Origin: Hydrogenovibrio sp. SC-1
Lineage (GTDB): Bacteria > Pseudomonadota > Gammaproteobacteria > Thiomicrospirales > Thiomicrospiraceae
Reading direction: 5' to 3'
Assembly (NCBI RefSeq): GCF_002848135.1
Contig: NZ_PKGB01000010.1
Coordinates: 1-64,000, forward strand
Length of the DNA stretch: 64,000 bases
The translations under genes were made by a program, and so were the position numbers. Below, in pieces: positions 57,101-64,000 of the stretch. A model generated the notes under the pieces. The model worked only from the letters and a program-made list of their open reading frames with translations. It was not told the origin of the DNA and made no database searches. How positions within the stretch are numbered: the first letter of the stretch is position 1; each line of letters starts with the position of its first letter.

Positions 57101-57553
57101 ATGAAAGGGGTCGCTGCCAATTTAGCATTAACCGCACTTTATGAAGTGAGCCAACAGGTTGATCGTCAATTGAAGCAGCAATTAGTGCCTAATCCTGAGT
57201 TAGTTGAAGTTTTTCAACAAGTGATAAATGATACCCAGCAAGCGATTCAAGATCAACTCGCCCATTTTTCGGAGCAAGCCGCTATGGATGACTTGCAAGC
57301 CGAGTCCTTAAAGGGCGTTGAACCTATGTCAAATATGGATTTGCAAGCGGCCTTACGACACTTGCTCAGTGACCTACAAAGTCAGCGCTTTTTAGAGGTT
57401 CAGCAGTTAAAGCCGATATGGGGAGGCTTGCCCAATCGTTTGCAAGAGGCCTATGGTAAGCCGTTAATGACGGCGATTGATAATTTTGAATTTGATGACG
57501 CCATTCATTATGTGAGTCTTATATTGAATGCTTTGCAGGAGTCAGAACAATGA
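54125..57553 (+). CDS. 4xCBS-PAS-PAS hybrid histidine kinase with REC and HPt
   Basis: Soluble hybrid kinase of 1142 residues, no membrane helix. Four CBS domains (1-250), a short coiled coil (255-272), PAS (about 275-385), PAS (about 395-510), HisKA with phospho-His 538 (LTHEIRTPLSG), HATPase with N-box NLMSNAIKFTEQG and DTGVGIS, REC (about 780-895, DLVLMDVHMPVMGG, phospho-Asp about 831), and HPt with His about 990 (NHGMKG). CBS domains usually bind adenine nucleotides, so it may read energy state. It is a complete phosphorelay without an obvious dedicated output. The TTG start overlaps the upstream stop (TTGA). Contains a CCAGGCCTGG copy. Confidence 0.9.
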   Translation: MIFPSLVQLATRDVVTLDASQSLKEAVHLMNVHHIRDIIVTQGQSYSILTARELIDFQIRQVSLDTPLADLHLNIVPQMFENDSVMKALMVIQNHPDNHVCLINEDKDIIGIVSYSDLAASLQPDQLVQSQSVGDVVRDKPFLQVEASDDLQTVFQKMHQLNETAAIVMQQQAVGIITQTNVIELLDSEHNWQKPVADYMTAPLMTVCGTASVQYALAVSREHHIKHIVVEEQQQVVGVLHQKDLVSLVYESLHQRYENENKQLKQEMDLLKAGPLVSVIWRVAPGWPVKYVTPNLSKVLGYQVSEWVSSGFRFGDLIHPDDVSRISQEVETHIAEKAPYWEQRYRILSKQGQWQWFYDYSQPIYGDNNQVNEVFGYLLDQTHLIETERALQQSEQQYRSLFELYPLATVLIDPDTQLPVRFNKQAYQQLGYPPEIFAHLRIADYEVFESEQKIKAHMNQAQEHEGVSFETQHRHRSGAILDVKVTAKSVQFDDKSFFLSVFEDISALKQSQQALEASHQKERQLNVEKSQFLAYLTHEIRTPLSGMIGLCDMANNYSDIESLKDASRHVSKAAQQLMSLMNDLLDMSKIEANKLTLSLQPIRLETLTREAMTLVEGIKRVGQPVELHLHYDQTLPRLLNIDPQRLRQVLMNLMSNAIKFTEQGLVQLDICLTKLKNDQAWVKFSVTDTGVGISKADLVNLFKPYHRVKASEQSVVGTGLGLAISQQLVQLMGGEGVSVSSEQGKGSCFSFEVPFSLAADGLEVSTSDTAAMADAKQLTGQVLVAEDDAINQQVIQQQLMALGLTNAVLVKNGAQALEKAQQQSFDLVLMDVHMPVMGGLEASRHLLKLSPELPIIALSAANTEQDRQLAEDIGIQHYLAKPVDIKTLYSMLSVYLKTTDHPIEMATFVAESEQTGATSQSIADGASQSVLINRQKGLQQLNGNQILYTKLLNQFLEQLNGDYIQLAKALSEATKHSASDAVLTKLQAQNHGMKGVAANLALTALYEVSQQVDRQLKQQLVPNPELVEVFQQVINDTQQAIQDQLAHFSEQAAMDDLQAESLKGVEPMSNMDLQAALRHLLSDLQSQRFLEVQQLKPIWGGLPNRLQEAYGKPLMTAIDNFEFDDAIHYVSLILNALQESEQ
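56158..56167. repeat. CCAGGCCTGG palindrome, copy 12
   Basis: Exact copy in the HATPase part of the CBS kinase (NDQAW), flanked by ctgaaaaatga and gtcaaatttt. Confidence 0.9.
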
Positions 57554-60500
57554 AAGTTGGGGATTCGCTATTGAGTGTTCAGAAATTATATTGTGATTCT
57601 TTGAACTCTATAGGAGCATTGAGCCTGAGAATCATCCGGAACATGCTATTGGCCTTGCTGTTTTTTGGATCGTTTCCAGTCATGGCAGTAGGCGAGAAGG
57701 GGTTATCTTTCTTTGACGTATTTCCTCAGTACCCGTTACCGATGTTGGTGATTGAACCACTGACGGGAGAGATTGTGCATGCCAATGAGGCCGCCGCCCA
57801 ATTCTATGGGTATCCCGTTGAGGCCTTTGAGCAAAAAACCATTAATGATTTTAATTTATTAACACCAGACCAGGTGCGTCAAGAGCGTTTGGCTGCCTTA
57901 TCAGAAAAACGCAATTATTTTATTTTTAGACATCGATTGGCATCAGGCGCAGTCCGCTTGGTTGCGGTTTATTCAAAGTCCTACTGGCTAAACAATCGAT
58001 CGGTATTGCTTTCAACGATACTTCCGCTTGATCAATTTAATCAATTGCCGATAGGTCAAGCCATTCAACACTTAAATGTCGCCTTGGCAAAACAAGTTGA
58101 TCAACAGAGCCAACAGCTCCTTAGGCAAAAAAATCAATTATTGATCGGGCTGGGACTGGCCTTAGCCGTGATGTCCTTGTTAGCCTTGATTATGTTTTGG
58201 CAATGGCGCCGTCAAAAACGCATCCAAACCCAGCTCGCTTCATTGCATGATGATTTCAAAGTTTTTTTAAATCACACTGGGGATTTTATCTACTTCAAAG
58301 ATCAGCAACGGCGGATTCGGTTTTGTTCTTTGTCCATGGCGAAACTGGTTGGCGCGGATGATTGGCAATCTTTAATTGGCAAAACCGATTTTGAGATATT
58401 TCCAAAGGACATGGCGGAAATTTATTATCACGAAGAAGATCCTATTTATGAAATGGGTGAGCCATTGCTGAATAAGGTCAACCCTTATTACAAGGAAACT
58501 GGCGAAAAAGGGTGGGTGCAAACCCATAAGTGGCCAGTATGGGATGAGCCGGGTCAACAGGTGATAGGGATTTTTGGGATGAGCCGTGATATCTCTGAGA
58601 TGTATCAGCTTCAGCAATCTTTAGAAACGGCTAAGCAACAAGCGGAAGAGGCCAATTTAGCCAAAACGGCTTTTGTTCAAAATGTCAGTCATGAAGTCCG
58701 AACCCCCATGACCACGATTCTGGGCATGAGTGAAATCTTAACCGGTCATAATCAAGACGCGTTAGATTATAAATTGAAATTGCACCATATTCACCGATCG
58801 GCACTGATGCTGATGACCTTGATTGATGACTTGAGTGATATCGCCAAAATTGAAACGGGCGAGTTTGAAATAGAAGCCTCTCCATTTTATTTGTCGCAAT
58901 TGTTGCAAAGTATCCAAGATTTGTATGCGGCACAAGCTGATGAAAAAGGGGTGTTATTGCGATGTGAATCGACTGGACGTTTGAAAGAATCGATGGATTG
59001 CTTTAACGCCGATGCTAAGCGAGTTGGTCAGGTATTGTTTAACTTATTAGAAAATGCCATTAATGCCACCCATCAAGGTAAGGTCGAATTACGTGTCCAG
59101 TTGCGGGAAGCAAAAAATGACCAGGTCTGGTTGAAGTTTGAGGTAGAAGACACCGGCACAGGGATTGAGCAAACTCAGCAGACCGAACTGTATGAATTGT
59201 TCTTTCAGCATTATATCCATCCTTTGCAGCAAAAGCACCTTGGATTGAGTATGAGTCAATTGTTAGTACAGAAGTTGGGCGGCGATGGCTTGCAATTTAA
59301 TAGTGAAAAGGGACAGGGGAGTGTGTTTTGGTTTGAAGTGCCGGTGACTGTTTGCAGTCAAGTAGATGAAGCGAGTTTAATCCATCGGCCTATTGAAGAG
59401 GTTGATGTGTCGCACCAAGCCAAAGTCCTGTTGGTGGAAGATAACCAATTGAATCAAAAAATAGCGATCGCATTTTTGAAGAAAATGGGTGTTGAAGCCA
59501 CCGTAGCAGAAAATGGACAGCAGGCGGTTGATTTGTGTCAACAACAGTCCTTTGATCTGGTATTAATGGATATTCATATGCCAGTTATGGACGGTTATGA
59601 AGCCACTAAAGTCATTCGGGGGTTTGCCCCTAAGTTACCCATTGTTGCACTGACGGCAGCCGTGATGGCCTCTGATAAAGCAAAAGCCAAACAGGTGGGG
59701 ATGAACGATCATTTGAGCAAACCCATTGTTTGGGAGAAGTTTCGGAAAACTATTCAACATTGGTTAGACCTCAGTCAAAATAACTTAAAATCGGTGCAAA
59801 AATCACAACCCTCCCGTCAAGTCGTATCAGGATCACCGGCTGATAAACGCCAAGATGAGCATCAAACGGCTGAAAATAGGGCGGCCCTTGAAAAGCAGTG
59901 GGCGCAGGCGGTCGAATTGCCAACCAAATCGGTTTACGATTTATTGATTGTTGATGATGTGAAAGAAAACCTAAGAATACTGGCCAATGGTCTGAGTGAC
60001 CAGTACCAAATCCAAGTAGCGGATCGGGGTTATAAAGCCTTGGAGTTGGCAAAAACTTCTCCACAACCTGATCTCATCTTGTTGGATGTGATGATGCCTG
60101 ATCTCGATGGGTTTGAAGTTTGCCGACTGCTAAAGAATGACACAAAAACCCATGCGATTCCAGTCATTTTTGTCACGGCTTTGGATGACCCTGATGAAGA
60201 AGCCAAAGGCCTTGATTTAGGGGCCGTCGATTTTATTGCAAAGCCCTTTAATTTACCCGTTATTCGTTCACGGGTACGCAGTCACCTTAACCTGAAAGTC
60301 AAAACCGATATGTTAGAAGAAATGTCGCATCTTGATGGCTTGACTCATATTGCCAATCGTCGTTTATTGGATGAGCGGTTATTGGAAGAAGCCAAACGTC
60401 ATGCCCGCAATGGTCAAAGTCTAGGGCTGATTATGATTGATATTGATTATTTTAAAGCTTATAACGATCACTATGGTCACGGTAAAGGAGATGAATGTTT

Positions 60501-60864
60501 GATTGCCGTGGCCAACGCTTTAAAAGAGGCGGTTCACCGCCCTAGTGATTTGTTGGCACGGTATGGCGGTGAAGAATTCGCAGTGGTGTTACCGGATACC
60601 GATGCGGAAGGTGTGATGCAATTGGCCGATAAAATGCGCCAAGCTGTCAGTAACTTAAATTTGAGTCATCACCATTCGGCGGTAGCCGATCATGTCACCA
60701 TCAGTGTGGGTGCGATCGCCAGTCAAATTGAAGATTCGCGCAGTGTGCAGGATTTATTAAAATATGCTGATTTGGCTTTATATCGCGCTAAGAAAGCAGG
60801 ACGCAATCGAGTCAAATTGTCGCGCTGGAAACCAGGGGATGATATAGATGGCTCCAGTGCTTAA
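57550..60864 (+). CDS. PAS hybrid histidine kinase fused to REC-REC-GGDEF
   Basis: 1104-residue kinase-cyclase fusion. Membrane helix (about 30-50), extracytoplasmic PAS-like domain (about 55-170), second membrane helix (about 197-220), cytoplasmic PAS (about 235-350), HisKA with His 381 (VSHEVRTPMTT), HATPase (NLLENAINA, DTGTGIE), REC1 (about 630-750, MDIHMPVMDG), REC2 (about 797-920, LDVMMPDLDG) and GGDEF (about 927-1095). The cyclase site is RYGGEEF, and RPSD five residues before it is an I-site. The end resembles PleD, so phosphorylation may directly drive c-di-GMP synthesis. It overlaps its neighbours by 4 and 17 bases. A one-mismatch palindrome (59121) sits at the NDQVW site. Confidence 0.92.
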   Translation: MKVGDSLLSVQKLYCDSLNSIGALSLRIIRNMLLALLFFGSFPVMAVGEKGLSFFDVFPQYPLPMLVIEPLTGEIVHANEAAAQFYGYPVEAFEQKTINDFNLLTPDQVRQERLAALSEKRNYFIFRHRLASGAVRLVAVYSKSYWLNNRSVLLSTILPLDQFNQLPIGQAIQHLNVALAKQVDQQSQQLLRQKNQLLIGLGLALAVMSLLALIMFWQWRRQKRIQTQLASLHDDFKVFLNHTGDFIYFKDQQRRIRFCSLSMAKLVGADDWQSLIGKTDFEIFPKDMAEIYYHEEDPIYEMGEPLLNKVNPYYKETGEKGWVQTHKWPVWDEPGQQVIGIFGMSRDISEMYQLQQSLETAKQQAEEANLAKTAFVQNVSHEVRTPMTTILGMSEILTGHNQDALDYKLKLHHIHRSALMLMTLIDDLSDIAKIETGEFEIEASPFYLSQLLQSIQDLYAAQADEKGVLLRCESTGRLKESMDCFNADAKRVGQVLFNLLENAINATHQGKVELRVQLREAKNDQVWLKFEVEDTGTGIEQTQQTELYELFFQHYIHPLQQKHLGLSMSQLLVQKLGGDGLQFNSEKGQGSVFWFEVPVTVCSQVDEASLIHRPIEEVDVSHQAKVLLVEDNQLNQKIAIAFLKKMGVEATVAENGQQAVDLCQQQSFDLVLMDIHMPVMDGYEATKVIRGFAPKLPIVALTAAVMASDKAKAKQVGMNDHLSKPIVWEKFRKTIQHWLDLSQNNLKSVQKSQPSRQVVSGSPADKRQDEHQTAENRAALEKQWAQAVELPTKSVYDLLIVDDVKENLRILANGLSDQYQIQVADRGYKALELAKTSPQPDLILLDVMMPDLDGFEVCRLLKNDTKTHAIPVIFVTALDDPDEEAKGLDLGAVDFIAKPFNLPVIRSRVRSHLNLKVKTDMLEEMSHLDGLTHIANRRLLDERLLEEAKRHARNGQSLGLIMIDIDYFKAYNDHYGHGKGDECLIAVANALKEAVHRPSDLLARYGGEEFAVVLPDTDAEGVMQLADKMRQAVSNLNLSHHHSAVADHVTISVGAIASQIEDSRSVQDLLKYADLALYRAKKAGRNRVKLSRWKPGDDIDGSSA

Positions 60865-61831
60865 TTGCACAAGTTCTCGTCGAAGCTTGCTCAAGGCTAT
60901 GATGGCAGCAATGATGGCGCCGACAGCAATGGTTTTATCCAGTTGTAGTCATGATGCTAGCCCTTTGAAAGTGGGTGTTTCCCCTAGGATTGGTTCGGAA
61001 CCCTTCTATTTGGCACGAGATACCGCTTTGATTCCAGAGGGTATTCAACTCTTACATTTTGCCAGTCAAACCGAGAAAAACGCCGCGATCATAGCGGGTG
61101 ACCTAGATGCAATGACCCTGACGCTGGACGAAGTATTACAGCTTAGAGGCGTGGGGATTCCATTAACAGTGGTCACTGTGCTAAGTGTGTCAGCAGGCGC
61201 CGATATGTTGATTGTCAAACGCGATAAAACGGGGAAGAGCTTACTAAAGCCTGGTGCGCGTTTGGGGTATGAACCCAATAGTATTGGTGTTTTAATGTTA
61301 ATGATGACGTTAAAAGAATTGGGATTGCAAAAGCATCAATTAACGCTGGTGCCCTTAGCTGTCGGTGAACCGCAAAAACAAGCCTGGTTGAACGATGAAG
61401 TTGATGCGGTCATTACGTATCAGCCCTTTTCCAGTGAACTCGTTCGGATGGGGTGTCAAGCTTATTTAACCAGCCGTGATTTGCCGAGAAATATTTATGA
61501 TGTATTGGCGGTTCGTACCGATCATATTGATAAGAAGCGGCAACAAATACAGCAACTGATCGATACTTATTACCATGCATTAGAACATTTTGTTGTGTAT
61601 CAAGATGATTCATTGTATCGTATGGCTACACGGCAAAAAGTGACCTTTGCCGAGGCTCAAGCCGCACTACAAGGAATTGTGATTCCAGGGAAAGAACTGA
61701 ATGAAAAATGGTTAAGCTCCGAGTCAGAATTTAATGAGGCGGCGAAGCAGGTGAATCGATTGCTTTTCCAAGAAAGCGTTTTATCTAGACCGGATGAATT
61801 AGACGACTTTTGGCGTAATCAATTTTTATAA
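60848..61831 (+). CDS. Orphan ABC-type substrate-binding lipoprotein (NMT1/SsuA-like), Tat signal
   Basis: 327 residues. SSRRSLLKAMM resembles a twin-arginine motif and the signal ends in lipobox LSSC, so a Tat-exported lipoprotein is likely. The mature part is a type 2 periplasmic binding fold like NMT1/SsuA/TauA: VGVSPRIGSEPFYLAR, AAIIAGDLDAMTLTLDEVLQL and VDAVITYQPFSSELV. No permease or ATPase is nearby. It starts within the kinase-cyclase gene (17-base overlap), so it probably presents a ligand to one of the adjacent sensors. Confidence 0.85.
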   Translation: MAPVLNCTSSRRSLLKAMMAAMMAPTAMVLSSCSHDASPLKVGVSPRIGSEPFYLARDTALIPEGIQLLHFASQTEKNAAIIAGDLDAMTLTLDEVLQLRGVGIPLTVVTVLSVSAGADMLIVKRDKTGKSLLKPGARLGYEPNSIGVLMLMMTLKELGLQKHQLTLVPLAVGEPQKQAWLNDEVDAVITYQPFSSELVRMGCQAYLTSRDLPRNIYDVLAVRTDHIDKKRQQIQQLIDTYYHALEHFVVYQDDSLYRMATRQKVTFAEAQAALQGIVIPGKELNEKWLSSESEFNEAAKQVNRLLFQESVLSRPDELDDFWRNQFL

Positions 61832-61888
61832 TACCGTTGCATTGGCGGAAGTTTCGTTAATAAAAGGATTACTTAGGCTTTAACGCGC

Positions 61889-64000
61889 ATGATTATTTTT
61901 TGCAGAATTCCTTTGTTCTGTTGGCATAGATGGACTTCACTTTTTGCACCTCTTTGGATTTGTCTTGCCCTCTGTCTATCGTCATGGGTTGTTCATGCTG
62001 TCGTGCCTGATGGTGTTGCTGTCAAACAATCAGACCCTGCTAAACTTGAACCGACGTTAGAAACCGCTACAAAAAAGACACTTCGTTTAGGCATCTATTT
62101 GCATCAAGGTCGTGACATCATGACCCAGCGCTACCAACCATTTATTGCGTATCTTAAAAAAGCCTTACCTGACTACCAATTAGAGTGGGAACTCTATTCT
62201 CCCAGTGGTTTTAAGGACGCTCTGAAAAACCATGAACTCGATGTGTTGTTTACCAATCCGAGCCTTTATCAGCTCATTCGATTTGAAAACAGCTTGGGGG
62301 CACCGATTGTAACTGCAAAACGGATTCGCAATGATGTGGTGATTTCCAGTTTGGGGGGAACTATTTTTACGCTAGCCTCCCAACGAAATATCAATCAGTT
62401 GCAAGATTTGACCGAGGCACGCATTGCCATTCCGACCTTTTCAAATACGGGTGCTTATCGTGTGCCCTTATATGAATTACACAAAATAGGGATTCACCGA
62501 AACCAATTGGACTTTCTTACAGTGGGGAATAATGATGATGTGGTCAGGGCGGTATTAGAGGGTCGGGCAGAAGCGGGTTTTGTGCGAACCGGTATTTTAG
62601 AAGATTGGATTCAAAGAGGGTTGATAAAGCGAGCCGACTTTAAGCTGATTAACTTACAGTATTTGCCATCCTTTCCATTTTGGTTGTCTTCTCAATTGGT
62701 GCCAGAGTGGCCATTTTTTGCACTTTCTCATGTCGATATGGAAACGGTGAAAGCGTTAACCGTGGCTCTGTATCAACTGCGACCTAATGACCCTGCTATC
62801 CACAAACTGGGGCTCGCTGGCTTTCAACCGGCGAAGGATTATTTACCGTTGGAAGAAATGTTAAAAGAAATGAATCTGCCTCCTTTTGAGAGGGATCCAT
62901 CGGTGTATTGGCAGGATTTATGGTATCAATACCAAACATTGATCGTAGCGATTATGTTGGTCACCATTGGGTTTGTGGTGTTATCGGTGCTGAGAGAAAG
63001 GTTATTGCAAAAAGTAAAAGCCAGTGAACTCCTCGCGAATGAAGCCCGTATCAAAGCGCAAAAAGCGGATGCGGCAAAATCAGAATTTTTAGCAAATATG
63101 AGCCATGAAATTCGCACGCCACTAAATGCCATTATCGCGATGGCACAATTAGGGCAAACAGATGATCAGTTGCGAGCTTGCCAGGTTCACCATCAAAAGG
63201 TACAACATTCAGCCCAATTATTGTTAAGAATCCTAAATGACCTACTCGATTTCTCGAAGATGGAAGCGGGTGAATTGAAGATTGATCGACATGCCTTTCA
63301 ACTACAGACCGTATTAAATGATTTGGCGACCCTCTTTGCGCCTTTGGCTCAGGAAAAAGGGTTGAGCTTTTCCATGCGCTGTGAAGGTGATGAAAATGAC
63401 TATCAGCACTGGCAACTCATTGGCGATGGATTACGGTTGGGTCAGGTTTTATCAAACCTATTAGGAAATGCGGTTAAGTTTACAGAACAGGGTGTTGTGA
63501 GATTGACGGTGTCGCTGGACGCCCAAAAAAATAACCAGGCCTGGTTAAAATTTAGTGTTTCGGACACAGGGAAGGGGATTCCTAAACAGCAATATCAACA
63601 GTTATTTCAGCGCTTTAGTCAAGGAGATGCGTCTATCACGCGTCAATTTGGCGGTACGGGGCTTGGCTTGGCGATTAGTGAGCGATTAGTTAAGGCGATG
63701 GGGGGAGAAGGCATCGAATTTGAATCTGAAGAGGGCAACGGCACCTGTTTTTGGATGACCCTACCTTTTGAATATAGAATTGTGGCACCGACATCGATTC
63801 AATCTCAAGTCATCCCCGGATCGGCTAAACGTCAGCCATTACAGGGGCGGGTATTATTGGTTGAAGATAATAGTATCAACCAAGAGGTGGCATTGGAGCT
63901 TTTGGGGTCGGTTGGGGTGACTGTTAGGGTCTGTGATAACGGACAACAGGCCGTAGAGGCCTTGAAGCACGATCATTATGATATGGTGTTAATGGACATT
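61889..64000 (+). CDS. PhnD-like periplasmic domain hybrid histidine kinase, 3' end beyond window
   Basis: At least 704 codons without a stop to the window end. Signal or membrane helix (about 10-40), PhnD/phosphonate-type binding domain (about 60-335: RLGIYLHQGRDIM, DVLFTNPSLYQLI, FVRTGILEDW), membrane helix (about 350-370), HisKA with His 406 (MSHEIRTPLNA), HATPase (LLGNAVKFTEQG, DTGKGIP, GGTGLGLAI) and the start of REC (LLVEDNSINQEVA; phospho-Asp 703 is the penultimate readable residue). Starts 57 bases after the Tat lipoprotein. Domains after REC are unseen. Contains a CCAGGCCTGG copy (NNQAW). Confidence 0.9.
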   Translation, partial: MIIFCRIPLFCWHRWTSLFAPLWICLALCLSSWVVHAVVPDGVAVKQSDPAKLEPTLETATKKTLRLGIYLHQGRDIMTQRYQPFIAYLKKALPDYQLEWELYSPSGFKDALKNHELDVLFTNPSLYQLIRFENSLGAPIVTAKRIRNDVVISSLGGTIFTLASQRNINQLQDLTEARIAIPTFSNTGAYRVPLYELHKIGIHRNQLDFLTVGNNDDVVRAVLEGRAEAGFVRTGILEDWIQRGLIKRADFKLINLQYLPSFPFWLSSQLVPEWPFFALSHVDMETVKALTVALYQLRPNDPAIHKLGLAGFQPAKDYLPLEEMLKEMNLPPFERDPSVYWQDLWYQYQTLIVAIMLVTIGFVVLSVLRERLLQKVKASELLANEARIKAQKADAAKSEFLANMSHEIRTPLNAIIAMAQLGQTDDQLRACQVHHQKVQHSAQLLLRILNDLLDFSKMEAGELKIDRHAFQLQTVLNDLATLFAPLAQEKGLSFSMRCEGDENDYQHWQLIGDGLRLGQVLSNLLGNAVKFTEQGVVRLTVSLDAQKNNQAWLKFSVSDTGKGIPKQQYQQLFQRFSQGDASITRQFGGTGLGLAISERLVKAMGGEGIEFESEEGNGTCFWMTLPFEYRIVAPTSIQSQVIPGSAKRQPLQGRVLLVEDNSINQEVALELLGSVGVTVRVCDNGQQAVEALKHDHYDMVLMDI
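63535..63544. repeat. CCAGGCCTGG palindrome, copy 13
   Basis: Exact copy in the HATPase part of the PhnD-like kinase, read Gln-Ala-Trp and flanked by aaaaaataa and ttaaaattt. Confidence 0.9.

Overview
The window reads as ordinary, gene-dense chromosome of a Gram-negative gammaproteobacterium. FabA/FabB, RsmD, CoaD, CoaBC, Dut, YajQ, Ppk/Ppx, the ModEABC set and the chemoreceptor and c-di-GMP repertoire all fit. Moderate-to-low G+C, osmoprotectant uptake and many hybrid sensor kinases suggest a marine or halotolerant motile chemolithotroph of the Thiomicrospira/Hydrogenovibrio/Thiomicrorhabdus kind. That placement is an inference from gene content only. I see no prophage, insertion sequence, integron or CRISPR array, and no gene-free stretch longer than 300 bases.

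Layout. 1-3.5 kb: biotin ligase (cut by the window start), pantothenate kinase coaX, tRNA-Thr, fabAB. 3.5-6.3 kb (minus strand): ftsY, an unusual RMF-like/transmembrane/DUF2914 protein and a transglycosylase-like lipoprotein. 6.4-12.6 kb: two M16 peptidases, a periplasmic-binding/GGDEF protein, rsmD and coaD. 12.6-17.1 kb: an HPP-family membrane protein and modE-modA-modB-modC. 17.1-21.4 kb (minus strand): a P-type cation ATPase, a lipoprotein and mutM. 21.4-24.5 kb: a small protein and a second periplasmic-binding/PAS/GGDEF protein. 24.6-26.6 kb (minus strand): rpmG, rpmB, a DUF1461-like membrane protein and radC. 26.6-39 kb: thioesterase, coaBC, proVWX plus a BCCT transporter, dut, a phosphomannomutase, an HDOD protein, yajQ, argB and a TauE-like exporter. 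39-43 kb (minus strand): a CZB chemoreceptor, sixA-like phosphatase and pyrE. 43.3-44.9 kb: a coiled-coil membrane protein behind a sigma-54-like promoter, and a CysJ-like reductase. 44.9-49 kb (minus strand): ppx, ppk and yidD. 49.2-51.9 kb: dihydroorotase and an EAL-like/HDOD protein. 52-64 kb: one tightly packed plus-strand run encoding aldehyde dehydrogenase, an EI24 membrane protein, a 4xCBS hybrid kinase, a kinase/REC/REC/GGDEF fusion, a Tat-type substrate-binding lipoprotein and a PhnD-like hybrid kinase cut by the window end.

Two themes stand out. First, the 10-bp palindrome CCAGGCCTGG occurs 13 times exactly, usually flanked by A-runs on the left and T-runs on the right. It is read in all three codon frames and lies mostly in protein linkers, signal peptides or intergenic DNA, so the DNA sequence itself is being kept. 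Second, the window is rich in periplasmic binding modules joined to signalling outputs rather than transporters: two NMT1-like/SBP/GGDEF proteins, a PhnD-like kinase and an orphan Tat SBP. Three GGDEF domains with intact active and inhibitory motifs are present, but no intact EAL phosphodiesterase.
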